Source: Buxus sempervirens
Taxonomy: Eukaryota > Streptophyta > Magnoliopsida > Buxales > Buxaceae
NCBI GenBank assembly: GCA_947561395.2
Contig: OX387190.1
Coordinates: 16,610,858-16,674,857 of the forward strand
Reading direction: 5' to 3'
Length of the DNA stretch: 64,000 nt
Numbering within the stretch: position 1 is the first letter of the stretch; every line of letters begins with the position of its first letter. A program made the position numbers and the translations under genes. Below are positions 34,764-45,689 of the stretch, in pieces. The notes beneath the pieces were generated by a model that made no database searches, was not told the origin of the DNA, and saw only the letters and a program-made list of their open reading frames with translations.

Positions 34764-37279
34764 TGTAAGACCCTGATTTTTGGTAAGTTTTATTGTTTGT
34801 TTATTTATTTATTCTTATATATATAACTGTGTTTATCAGGTGATTTTGTGGTTTGAGGGCTTAGCCCATACTCGTATGTACAGGCGTTATATAGCCATTT
34901 TTCTGAAAAAAATCGTATTATTATCATTATTATTATTAAAGTATAGTTGTGTGCTTATTAACGTAAGTGGATGCGGAACATGTAGTGTTTCCGGTGGGCG
35001 AGCATGCATAGGATCAAGGGGTTAAAAGGGTTGATCGAGCGGCGTATGCATCTCGCAAGGTAAATGTACAAATAAGGAAAGTAGGGTTTTGGGTTTAAAC
35101 GAAATACGCGTATTACTTACGGAAACATTTTTCGCTAGTCTGAGTATCAGGAGAATTGAGCGATTTCGGCTGGAGTGGCGATTAGGGCTCTGCTCGTGAA
35201 GAACAAGCATCGCAAGGGCTAAGGGAAGGATTTTGGAGTTTAACTTCAGTGGGTTATCTCTCTCTGCTCGAGAAGTTTTGTTTGGAGAGATTTTTCATTC
35301 GCTTGCGTGGCCGGAGTGGTGATCGGCCGAGGTTTTGATATATTCGGGAATAAGCGCATTCAGCATTCAGGTGAGTAGCACTGATTTACAACTGGGTTTT
35401 GTGTTTGAGGTTTTCGTGAGCTTATTCTGATGCATGTTTTGTATCTTAAATGATGTATGAGTTTTCTGGTTTCTGGTTTTCTGGAAATGACATGAACAGA
35501 GTTCGGAGATTGAATTTTATCTTTTATTTAAAAGTGTTTAGATTAAATCCAAATATGGTTGGGAAGTCTTCTGGGAGTATTAGGAGTGTAGTGGAACAAT
35601 TACAGAGATAAACAAACCGGCCAGTCATGTAGATCTTGAAATAACAGAGAAATGAAAATCACAGGGGGTATCCGCTCACCTCGCGCTCACTGGCGCTCAC
35701 CTAAGAGGTAGGCGCCCCGTTAAATACTACCCACCGCCGAGCTCGCGCGAACCTGGCGCTCAGCTCGCGCTCACTAGAAAACCCGGCGCTCATCTCGCAC
35801 GAATCTCGCGCCCACCTCGCGCCCGTCTCGCGCTTAGCTCGCGCTCACCTAGCGTCGAGTGAGCGCTAGGTATATTTTTACCTGTTTCCTTACCGCCGAC
35901 CGGCGCTCACCTCGCGCCCACTTCAGGAAGTGAGCGCAGACCCTATTTTGCTTACTGAATTGGAAATTTGATTTAACTAAGAGTATTTGGGTTACTTGAG
36001 GGTTAAACCACTTCACTATTCACTTGTTTGGGAACCTTGGAATCTATTTTGCCTAGGAAATTATTAGAGGAAAATTTAGTGAACTTCTTAAAAGCTTTCA
36101 AGTTGAGTTTAGGTTATTTATGAGTGTTGTGCCGGATACCAAACCACTAAGAGTTACTAGTTACATTTCCTCTGTTTTATACACTGTTTTGATTGAGGAG
36201 TTATTCTATTCTGGTTTCACTTGTTTGGAAACTTTAAATGTATTGTAAAGATTTCCTTGGTATGAATGAATTGAGTTTTACTTCCAAATGACATGTGTTA
36301 CGGAAATGAGAAAATACTGAAAGTACTTGAGGTACTGCTTGGTCCAGAGGGACAGGTGATGAATTGTGATGAGTTTTACATGATGTGAAATGAATGGTTT
36401 TTCTTTGATATTGGTATTGAGATTATACGATGTTTTACTGTTTTGGTCTAGCTTGTCCTGGATCCAGATGTTTAAGCTTAGTAATGTGATGTTATTGTTG
36501 GTTGTTGGAATTGCATGGCCTTGTGTGTTGCCACGACCGGTGTAGAGCAGCCAGAAACCCTGAGTAGGCCTGGTTGTCAATGCAGAAACCCGGGGAGTAG
36601 GCCTGCATTGGATGACGAAACCCTGAGTAGGCCGTCATTTCAGAGTATCCGAAACCCTGAGTAGGCCGGAACTGTGTACATGGAGGTGTGGAGTGTCTAC
36701 TTGGCATGCTTAACTTATCAACTAAACGATAGTCATGACATTGACCAATCGATGTGTTGCCGTACTTAACTAAGATGTGATTTGTTTGATTAGAACAAGT
36801 CTTGATTTCAATTTGAGAATTGATGTTGGTTGTTTAACCGTATTAAGTGTTTGTTGATGCATAGTTTAAATTGTGATCAACTATTTCTGCATGCATGTGC
36901 TACTCGCTGAGATATTCGTATCTCACTCCGTTGTTTGTCTTGTTTGTTTTTCAGATACTCGTGGTGAGGCGATTACTGGGGTAGATCCTGCTGAGGCTTA
37001 TAGGGAGGAGGATTACTATTACCTTCCTTAGACTAGTAGGTTATCTGTTCTGAATTTGAGAACTTTGAATCAATTGAGATGTATTAAAGTTTAATTGGGG
37101 TTGAACCATACGATTCTAGTTCAGTTTAAATGTTACAATTTTGCATAAATGGAAATGTGCACTCTGTCAGGTTATAGCTATATGATTATCCAGCGATCAT
37201 AAATTGATTAACGATCCTTGCCTAACCTCCGTGAGACGTGTTATATCTTTATTGAACAACACGGATCCGGGGCGTTACA
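34764..37279 (+). mobile_element. Solo LTR, TSD CCGAT (34759-34763 / 37280-37284)
   Basis: It starts TGTAAGACCCTGATTTTTGG and ends GGATCCGGGGCGTTACA between CCGAT copies, in the linker between second RNase H and integrase. It is the same family as 2530-5070. It holds a donor-like cag|gtgagtagcac at 35371, a GCGCTCAC-rich block at 35690-35930, four copies of gaaaccctgagtaggcc (36550-36670), the hairpin at 36908-36925, an acceptor at 36954 and a frame ending REEDYYYLP and TAG (36955-37031). Confidence 0.93.
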
Positions 37280-37284
37280 CCGAT

Positions 37285-40270
37285 CACTCAAGAAATTCTT
37301 GATGTCTTGAAACCACGATGCTTCCTTTTCTGGTGCTCCCTCTAGAACAAGACAATAAGCTGGTTCATCTCTGACCTCAATTTCTAGTGGTTTAATATCT
37401 ACCCCTTCTGGCATGCTGACCATGGAAGCCAACGTTGCTAAAGCATCCGCAAACTAATTTTTGGCCCTTGGCATATAGTTGAAGGAAATTTGAGTAAATT
37501 TTGTGCTTATTTCTTCCAAACACTGGTGATAGGGGATCAATTTGTGATCTTTGGTTTTCCATTCACCAGTTGTTTGGAAGATGATAAGACTTGAATCTCT
37601 GTATACGTCAAGTTCCTCCACACTTCATGGTCTATGGCAGCTTACAACCCAATTATGCATGCTTCATACTCTGCAATATTATTTGTGCACTGGAATCTCA
37701 ACTTTACTGCGATTGGGATGTGTGACCCATCTGGCTTGACCAAAACTACCCCAATTCCATTTCCATTCATGTTGGCGGCCCCATCGAAGAACATCTACCA
37801 AGAGCTTTCACTTTCCTCTTCTTCGGTAAACATAATTGCCTCATCAGGAAAGTTTGTCTTCAAAGGTTGGTATTCTGGTAGAGGATGTGTAGCTAAATGA
37901 TCGGCAATTGCTTGACCTTTAATCGCCTTTTGAGTGATGTATGTGAGGTCAAACTCGGATAGTAGAAGCTGCCACTTTGCCGTTCTGCCAATTAGTGCCG
38001 GTTTCTCAAATAAGTACTTCAAAGGATCCATCCGGGATATCATTAATGTGGAATGACTAAGGAAGTAATGCCTTAGTCTTTGAGTAGCCCACACTAGAGT
38101 GCAATAGGTCTTTTCCGACAGTGAGTACTTGGCTTCATATTCCGTGAATGTTTTACTCAGATAGTAAATTGCCCTTTCCTTTTTACCAGTCTCATCATGC
38201 TGCCCCAAGACACATCCCATTGATGTTTCCACCACTGACAAGTACAGAATCAGTGGTCTTCCTGGAGTTGGTGGCACTAGCACAGGTGGATTCAGTAAAT
38301 ACTCCTTTATTATATCAAAGGCCTGTTGGCAATCTTCATTCCAGACCGTCGAGTTATCCTTTTTCAGAAGCTTGAAAATTGGTTCACAGATAGCTGTGAG
38401 CTGTGCTATGAATCGGCTTATATATTGAATTATTCCAAGAAAACCACAAACCTCTTTCTCTGTTTTGGGTGATGGCATTTCAATTATGGCCTTGGCTTTA
38501 GCTGGGTCGATCTCAATTCCTCTTCGGCTCACTATAAATCCCAGCAATTTCCCTGATGTAGCCCCAAAGATGCATTTAGCCGGGTTAAGCCGTAGACTAT
38601 ACTTCCTGAGTCGATCAAACACTTTCTTCAGATTGATCAAGTGGTCCTCTTCTTTGCATGATTTGGGAATCATATCGTCCACATACACCTCCATCTCCTT
38701 GTGGATCATGTCATGGAATAGTGTTGTCATGGCTCGCTGGTATGTTGCCCCAGCATTCTTAAGCCCAAACGGCATGACTGTGTAGTAGAAGGTACCCCAA
38801 GGTATGATGAACGCTGTTTTCTCTTGATCTTCCTTAGCCATCTTGATCTGATTGTATCTCGAGAAATCATCCATGAACGAGAATAGGCTATGTACCGTAG
38901 TATTATCGACCATAATGTCGATGTGTGGAAGTGGAAAATCATCATTTGGGCTTGCCTTGTTTAGATCTCTATAGTCCATGCACATCCTGACTTTTCCGTC
39001 CTTCTTTGGTACTGGCACTATATTTGTGAGCCACTCGAGGTATGTGGAGACCGCCAAAAATCCTGCTTGGAATTGCTTGACCATTTCGTCCTTGACCTTC
39101 AGGGTCCATTCAAGTTTCAATCTTCTCAGCTTCTGCTTAATTGGCTTGACCCCTGGCAAAATTGGTAACTTTGTGCACCACCATGTCAGTGTCCAACCTT
39201 GGCATGTCCCGATACGACCATGTAAATACATTTTTGTAGTCTGCCAAAAACCGTGACATTTCATTATGTTGCACCTCGGATAGGCTTCAATTTCCTTTGG
39301 AAGGTCTTTTTCTTCGACCTCGGTCTCTTCTTCGATACCCATGAGGTCAAAGTCGAGCTCAAGGTCGAAGTCATATTCAACCAGGTCTAATTCCGTTTGC
39401 TTATGTGGTTCATAAGTGGTTTGGACCTTTTTGAAAAAATTAAATTTTCTAAAAAAAATAGAAAAATCTTTTTGGGTTTTTTGTGAGCCTTCTACAAAAA
39501 CTTTCCCTGAAGACGAAGGCTCGTTAAAGCCTTCAGGGAAATGGCATTCCACTAGTGGAGTTTTTTTTTGGAAGCCACGTCTATTTGCCAGTCAAACGCC
39601 GCTTTAAAGGTAACGGGAGTTTCCTCCCAATTGTTCAAAATGAATTTTTCAGGAGTAGGGGAAATGTTGCAAGCCTGCTCCTCAAGCTCTGAATCTAATG
39701 CCATCATCACCGGATGAGTTGTACTGCCCTTTTCTGCCACGGGGCTCAATCCAGATATAACCTCATCTGGAATTTTCACTGCTGTCCAATCAATGAAAGG
39801 CAGCTCCTTATCTTCTTCTGTTCTTTCGCCTTCAGTCATGGCGAAGAAAGCCCCGATATCTTCGAAGAATTCCGTTTGCTGCTCTGGCTGTGGCCCAGGC
39901 TCGCCCACTGTTTCAAGTGTAGAAGGTGGGTTATAGGGTTGCAAGGTTGGAACATAAGGCTTTTGGAATGGATTGATGTTGTGGTACGGAGGTTTGGACT
40001 GATCCATGGGAGGAGACAGTTGGATTATGTAAGAGGGTTTAGAAAATTTTCCCTTAAATGAGGGAAATTTACTCTATTTTTATTCTTTCCTTCTTCCTGC
40101 TTCTGCCTTCTCCATCCTCTTGGTTTAAATCCCAGTCCTACCTTAGGGACCAGCTTCTTTGCCCTGATTGGCTCCAACATTCCTTGCAAATTAATTCCTA
40201 GACCTTTCCCTGGGTGGAAATGATATTTTTCCATGACTTTTTTCACCATCTTCTCAGCAGTAGTCCCTTT
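37285..40270 (-). pseudogene. Tat pol of element A: G-patch-like segment, RT, RNase H, second RNase H
   Basis: On the minus strand, 40249-40025 has KYHFHPGKGLGINLQGM, the glycine-rich segment found before RT in this lineage. A frame to 39552 and a shifted frame to 37795 follow. RT has PKKDGKVRMCMDYRDLN, DDFPLPHID, FSFMDDFSRYNQI, MPFGLKNAGATYQRAM and the catalytic YVDDMI. RNase H has LYLSVVETSMGCVLGQ, YYLSKTF and WATQRLRHYF. After a TAG at 37795 the second, Tat-specific RNase H follows in frame (FFDGAANMNGNGIGVVLV, NNIAEYEACIIGL), broken again by TAA. It ends at 37285 beside the solo LTR. The stops and the frameshift near 39552 make it non-functional. Confidence 0.92.
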
Positions 40271-40608
40271 CTCTTCTTTTTTCTCACACCCCCTAGGTAT
40301 GAAATTTAATTTTTTTTATAATTAGGACTTCCAACTAATTGGTTATTTACCAAATTTAATTTTTTTTATAATTTCTACACCTTAATTAGGTCTTTATAAA
40401 GATGTTAGAATAATTAAGTTACTAGGGAAATTATTAGAATTTATTTGGATTACAAAGATTCCCTAGATCTTACTTCCTATTGTTCCATTCTTGAATAAAT
40501 CTAGACTAAGAATTACACAGATTATATATATATCCATTACATTCCATTTACTAGCAGGCAATAATATGAAAACAAGTAAAATAAGGAAATAAGGAACTCA
40601 CATTTTGT

Positions 40609-41664
40609 CTAAGATTCTCTAACTGGCAACCTCTGATACATAGCTGGGTGTGGACATTCAAAAATCTTATGCCCAGGTTGTCGGCATCTGAAACAAGCTC
40701 CCGGAGGCGCATAACATGGACCTGGCAAATGAAATAGATCACATTTACTACAATTTCCATTATTCTTCTTGTCTTCACTTCCTTGTTGATCATTCCAATC
40801 ACTGCGCTGTCTTTTCTTTCCACTTATATGCTTCCTCATCTCATATCCTGACCTTGGAAAGTTTTCGGTTCCAATTGGATGGGGTTTCACCGAATCTAAT
40901 TTGTTCCTCGAATTTATATCCCCCTCTGCTCTAGTAGCCTTTCGCACTATATCATTGTACTCCGAGCAGACAAAGACCGTCAACATACTCCTAATTTCCG
41001 ACCTCAGTCCTCTCTCAAAATGCTGAGTCTTCCTCCCTTCATCTTGCACCATGTGAGGTGCAAACCTTGACAACTCAACAAACCGTGCTGCATATTGAGC
41101 CACTGTCTGCTCTCCCTGAGATATATCCATGAACTCCCGCTCTTTCTGTAATCGAACCTCATCAGAGAAAAACTGCTCATAGAATTTGTCAACAAAGCTA
41201 TCCCATGACATGCGGACTGCTTGGGGATCCTGCCTCTTCACAGCTCTCCACCAATGAACTGCCTCCCCCTCAAATAGAAAAGAAGCTAGTCTCACCCTCC
41301 TGTCATCTGGGCAACCCATAGCCTCGAATATCCATTCAACCCTCATAAGCCATCTCTCGGCTTCCATCGGATCTGGCAATCCACTAAAGATCGGAGGATC
41401 CATTTTACGGAATTGCTCCAAGTCTCGCGCCGTCTGAATCTCACCAGCGTGCCTAGGTGCATCTCCGTGCCCATTACCTCCATTACCATTCCCATTTTGA
41501 CTTAACCTTTCTTCCCTCTCCTTGGAGAGAAGCTCAGCCAAGGTACCTACTATGGCCCAAACATCTCCTCCAGGTGGTGGCGGTGGAGCATCATACTGCT
41601 GATCTCCAACATCAACTCTCTCGTCAGTAACATCTACTCGTGCGCGTCTCCCTCTACCAGTCAT
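40609..41664 (-). CDS. Tekay/Del-type Gag
   Basis: Capsid/nucleocapsid protein of a chromovirus, about 350 residues. It starts at ATG 41664 (MTGRGRRARV) right after a TTTTGCAG that could be a splice acceptor. The gag core has FSGLPDPMEAERWLMRVEWI, FLFEGEAVHWWRAV, FVDKFYEQFF and FVELSRFAP. The nucleocapsid knuckle CFRCRQPGHKIFEC fits CX2CX4HX4C. The frame is open to the stop at 40609, so this is the best-preserved retroelement gene in the window, and it belongs to a fairly recent insertion. Protease and RT are absent, so it is only part of an element. Whether the protein is made is unknown. Confidence 0.9.
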   Translation of the reverse strand: MTGRGRRARVDVTDERVDVGDQQYDAPPPPPGGDVWAIVGTLAELLSKEREERLSQNGNGNGGNGHGDAPRHAGEIQTARDLEQFRKMDPPIFSGLPDPMEAERWLMRVEWIFEAMGCPDDRRVRLASFLFEGEAVHWWRAVKRQDPQAVRMSWDSFVDKFYEQFFSDEVRLQKEREFMDISQGEQTVAQYAARFVELSRFAPHMVQDEGRKTQHFERGLRSEIRSMLTVFVCSEYNDIVRKATRAEGDINSRNKLDSVKPHPIGTENFPRSGYEMRKHISGKKRQRSDWNDQQGSEDKKNNGNCSKCDLFHLPGPCYAPPGACFRCRQPGHKIFECPHPAMYQRLPVRES

Positions 41665-41774
41665 CTGCAAAATACAATTCCATTTGTTAGGATCAAATAT
41701 TTCTAGGGGTTCTATCTAGCGTACTCACAATCCCATCCCCCTATAGCTGGCTACCTAAGGTTAGGATCTATTTT

Positions 41775-41785
41775 CTCTGATACCA
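41775..41785 (-). promoter_or_regulatory. Primer binding site (initiator Met tRNA)
   Basis: The minus strand reads TGGTATCAGAG two bases after the LTR end (GTTACA-GA-TGGTATCAGAG). This complements the 3' end of plant initiator methionine tRNA. It shows that 41788-44807 is a 5' LTR and fixes the element's direction. Confidence 0.92.
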
Positions 41786-41787
41786 TC

Positions 41788-44700
41788 TGTAACGCCCCGA
41801 ACCCGGGTCTATGCAAAACAAGCACCAAACCCGAATCCGAAGTGATACTGGGCCCAAAGCTACTAATTACTAGACATTTAAATCCAACTAATTTCATTAA
41901 TTATCAGAGTGCGGAAATTTAAAACATTAATTTCATCAATATACGTGGCTAACTATAACCATCAAACTAACTCATCAACATCAATTCATAAATCTGGTAA
42001 ATGGGTTTTCTAGCACACTTTCTCTCATATTCAATTAAATCATAAAATATCCATGAAGATACATCTACATCAACCTCTAAAAGAAGATCCAAATGAAATA
42101 ATAAAGATCCTCTGCTCAAGAATCTGCGACTTCCCCTCGAGTCAACCCCAAGGACGCTCTCACGTGAAACAGTTGAAAAATAAGATAATGAAGTAGGGGT
42201 GAGATACAACTATCTCAGTAGGTAACACATGCATGCTAGAAACAGTTTATATATAAAAGTAATCATTCATGCACGATAAAATAATCAGGTAGTCACGGCC
42301 GATAATAAGAACGATTAATCACCATATGAAACCAAAATCTAATCAGTGTTCGGAATAAAGAGAGTTTATTATGTAACCTTCGTTTCAATTAGAAAGGCAA
42401 TGTAATATAAATCAAACTCTTCTGATTCAAATGTAGATCATGTCATTCGTAATTAATAGTAAGTCTCAATCTGATAACAACATTCTCCCATGTAGGATGC
42501 AATCACGCAGTAATAACATCTACCCTACATGAGGTCTCTCCCGCAGGAGTCATCATATCTCACCCGCAGGTGGTCACATCTCACCCGCAGGTGGTAATCA
42601 CATACATCTCCCTTGTGGGATGCAATCACATCGTGATTACATCTCCCCCACAAGAGGTCACATCTCTCCCGCAGGAGGTCACATATCTCCCCTGTGGGAT
42701 GCAATCCAATCAGGATCACATCTCCCCCAACAGGAGGTCACATCTCTCCCGCAGGAGGTCACATATCTCCCCTGTGGGATGCAATCCAATCAGGATCACA
42801 TCTCCCCCAACAGGAGGTCTTATCTCACCCGCAGGTGGTCTCTCCCCTGTGGGATGCAATCCAATCAGGATCACATCTCCCCCAACAGGAGGTCTCATCT
42901 CTCCCGCAGGAGGTCATCTCACCCGCAGGTGGTCTCTCCCCTGTGGGATGCAATCCAATCAGGATCACATCTCCCCCAACAGGAGGTCTCATCTCTCCCG
43001 CAGGAGGTCTCTCCCCTGTGGGATGCAATCCACTCAGGATCACATCTCCTCCAACAGGAGGTCTCATCTCACCCGCAGGTGGTCTCTCCCCTGTGGGATG
43101 CAATCCAATCAAGATCACATCTCCCCCAACAGGAGGTCTCATCTCTCCCGCAGGAGGTCATCTCACCCGCAGGTGGTCACATATCTCATCCGCAGATGGT
43201 ACAATCTCTTATAGCCATCATGGCATTCGGTCAACGGTCCAATTATATTTTCAGAAGGAAATTACCTATATAGAATCCTTTTAACCATTTCAAGTGAATT
43301 TGATCCTCTTTAAACCCCAAATTGTACTAAATCATAAAACAAGGTAGTTAAATATCTAGTATAAACTTCTTAGTGTAATTGGACTTCAGGGACACCTTAA
43401 GAATAATCTTAGAGAAGTGTTACAAGGGGTGGAAATCCAAATATCCTATTTTATAAGGATTTGGGACTAAGAATGTCATAAAGTTCTCAAAATACATTTT
43501 GGATTAGTGAAATAGTCTTAGGGTCCCTAATAAGGTCACCATACCAATAATCAATCAATTCTAAGACAAAAAGTTTCAGACCCCAAAAATATTCTAAGTC
43601 TAGTTAAAAACGCTGACTTTTGGTATAAAATTTTTCTAGACAAATTGACAAGGAGTTTCGAGCTCAAATTTTGGTTGTAGTCTATTGAAGGGTAAACACA
43701 TCTCCTACAATTTTATGGGCTCCTGAATCACTCATCTGGGTATTAAACCCAAACCGGGCTTTTTGATAAAAACCGGGATTTAGGCATGAACTGGAAAGTT
43801 GAATTTTTATTGGCTGGGAATTAGACCTTGGAAGTATTTTTATTGATTCCAAATGGGGGGTAAAACCTTATTTACATGTAAAGACTTAAGTAAATGGAGC
43901 AATAAATACACAGGACATTTACTTAAATGTCTTTCATGTAATAAGGGTGCTATGCGAGAGGCTTGGGTTGTCTGGGAAAAGGTTGGAGAAGAAAAGGGGA
44001 TGAAAACTGTCGAAATTGCATTTTTTTGCTAGAGCGCCTAGGATCGCTCAGGATCGCCTAGGCGGTCAAAGGTCAGCGGTAGTACAAAATAGGTCGCCCG
44101 CGGTCCGTCTTCAAGCGATATTCAGCGGTCTTAAATTTTACACTAGCGCCCAGGATCGCTGAGGATCGCCGAGCGCAGAGAGGTAGGCGGTCTCCCAAAA
44201 CGAACATACGATGTTTAGAAATCTGATTTTTCATGTCCAGGATGATTCTAACATAATTATATGAATGATATCAATCTAAATACATGTATATATAACACTA
44301 AAACATGCAATACGATCGATTAACCTCCAAAACACAAAACGAAACGGAAATCGGTGCTACCTACCTCTTGAACGTGTGTTCTCCTTTTCCTTCTCTAAAC
44401 AGCAACACTCAGACTCAAAAGTACTCCTTTGGGATGATGAAAACCAGAGCAACCTCCTCCTCCTTCTTCTTTGGTCGCTCTTACCGTCGCTCTCCGTCGT
44501 GCGGCTAACAATACGAGCAAGTCTTCCCAACATATTCGTTTAGGTCATTTTAGTGTATTTATATACCTACGATTCCATGCAACGCATGTGTATCAAACTC
44601 CACACATTGCCCAATCAAAATACTTTAGCTTTAAAATATTAATCTTACTGCGATATCTCGCGATCAGACGCTCCGATCTGCACCAAACTCCTGATCTTCA

Positions 44701-44807
44701 CTAATAATTATATTCTCTACAATAATAAATTATTTCCATCCATAATAATCCTAAAGAATATTAATTGTTATTTTATTTTAATATTTGGGAAAATTAGGGG
44801 TTTTACA
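41788..44807 (-). mobile_element. 5' LTR of the truncated Tekay element
   Basis: On the minus strand it starts TGTAAAACCCCTAATTTTCC at 44807 and ends CGGGTTCGGGGCGTTACA at 41788. It is the same family as the solo LTR at 20302-23360, including the GTTG-loop hairpin (42200-42217) and a CpG-rich block at 44030-44200. It has its own minisatellite at 42530-43200. The right flank actgt has no clear partner on the truncated side. Confidence 0.9.
42530..43200. repeat. Minisatellite (caggaggt / gtgggatgcaatc type) in LTR
   Basis: Phrases ctcccccaacaggaggtc, ctctcccgcaggaggtc and cctgtgggatgcaatccaat alternate about seven times in units of roughly 60-85 bases. Several overlapping open frames on both strands are repeat translations, not genes. 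Confidence 0.92.
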
Positions 44808-45685
44808 ACTGTTATCACCCTTTGTCCTCTTAAATATTTCACCCTTAGGTGAAGAGTGGATGGTATTGCCCTAGCCGAGTGTATCCACGGTCTCCCTAGG
44901 ATCAGATTGAAGGCTACTAGAATATCCATCACTTCAAATGTGATGTTAAAGATATTTGGTCCAATGGTGACCGGCAGTTCAATCTCCCCTAGCGAGTGTG
45001 TCTTAGAGCTATCGAAAGCCCTCACAATCCTCCCATTCTATTTGATCTTGGATTGATCCAGACCAAGTTTAGTAAAAGTGATTAATGGGCAGACATTTAA
45101 AGCCGACCCATTGTCAATTAAAACCTGTGCCACCATGCTACCCTTACAAAGCACAGTGATATGCAAAGGGTCAACATGGTAGCACCCACGAGGGCTTATT
45201 TCACATTCTGAAAAATTTATCACATTGTGTGACAAGATTTGACCAACCATTTTGCTTAGTTGGTCTGGATCAATGGCTTTAGGTACGTGTTCACTCTGAA
45301 GCACCCTTAATAATGCGTCCCTGTGCTTTTCTGAATTCAACAAAAGTCCCAGAATTGAAATCTGGGCCAGGACCTTATTTAACTATTCGACAATATTGAA
45401 TTCGCTTTTCTTTATTATTTTGATGAGGTCTGCTGCCTCATTTTCTGCTTCTTGGGGGGTGTCTTCCCCCGTTTTTGTTTTTCCTTTCAATTTTTTCTTT
45501 TCTTCTGTTTCTTTTCTTTCCCTCTCCACTTCCGGTTCTTTTTCTCCTTCTAAACATCTCCCTGACCTCGTCATGAGGTTCATCTCCTCTTGGTTCTGGA
45601 TCACTGGAACCATAGTCGTGACCCTCTCGCTGTAATTCCACGGTACATCCGACTCAGAATAAGAAAGTTTGGGGACATGGACCAC
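44808..45685 (-). pseudogene. Tat protease region of element A
   Basis: The minus-strand frame 45685-45383 has VPWNYSERVT, a highly charged E/K stretch and LIKIIKKSEFNIVE. This matches the linker that precedes protease in Tat elements. After a stop, 45343 onward has LLRVLQSEHVPKAI and the aspartic protease motif VLIDNGSALNVCP (D-N-G instead of the common D-T/S-G), then LVAFNLILGRPWIHSARAIP. The frame is broken near 45040 and cut at 44808 by the Tekay insertion. It would have processed the Gag-Pol polyprotein. Confidence 0.85.
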
Positions 45686-45689
45686 AAGA

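Larger units (their letters stand above)
40300..44807 (-). mobile_element. Truncated Tekay/Del element: 5' LTR, PBS and gag
   Basis: The minus-strand order is LTR (44807-41788), primer site, gag, then an abrupt end near 40300, where Tat pol resumes. There is no pol and no second LTR. It lies between the protease (ending about 44808) and the RT part of element A, and some Tat sequence appears to be missing too, so a deletion probably followed insertion. Two copies of aaatttaattttttttataa at about 40308 and 40348 lie near the broken end. Confidence 0.75.

Noticed and set aside
42570..43284. Overlapping ~200-residue frames on both strands
   Set aside because: These are minisatellite translations (ISPAGG / LPQEV repeats) in an LTR, with no independent support.
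41788..44812. Full-length Tekay element with target duplication
   Set aside because: The right flank actgt has no partner near 40300 and no second LTR or pol is present; it was called truncated.
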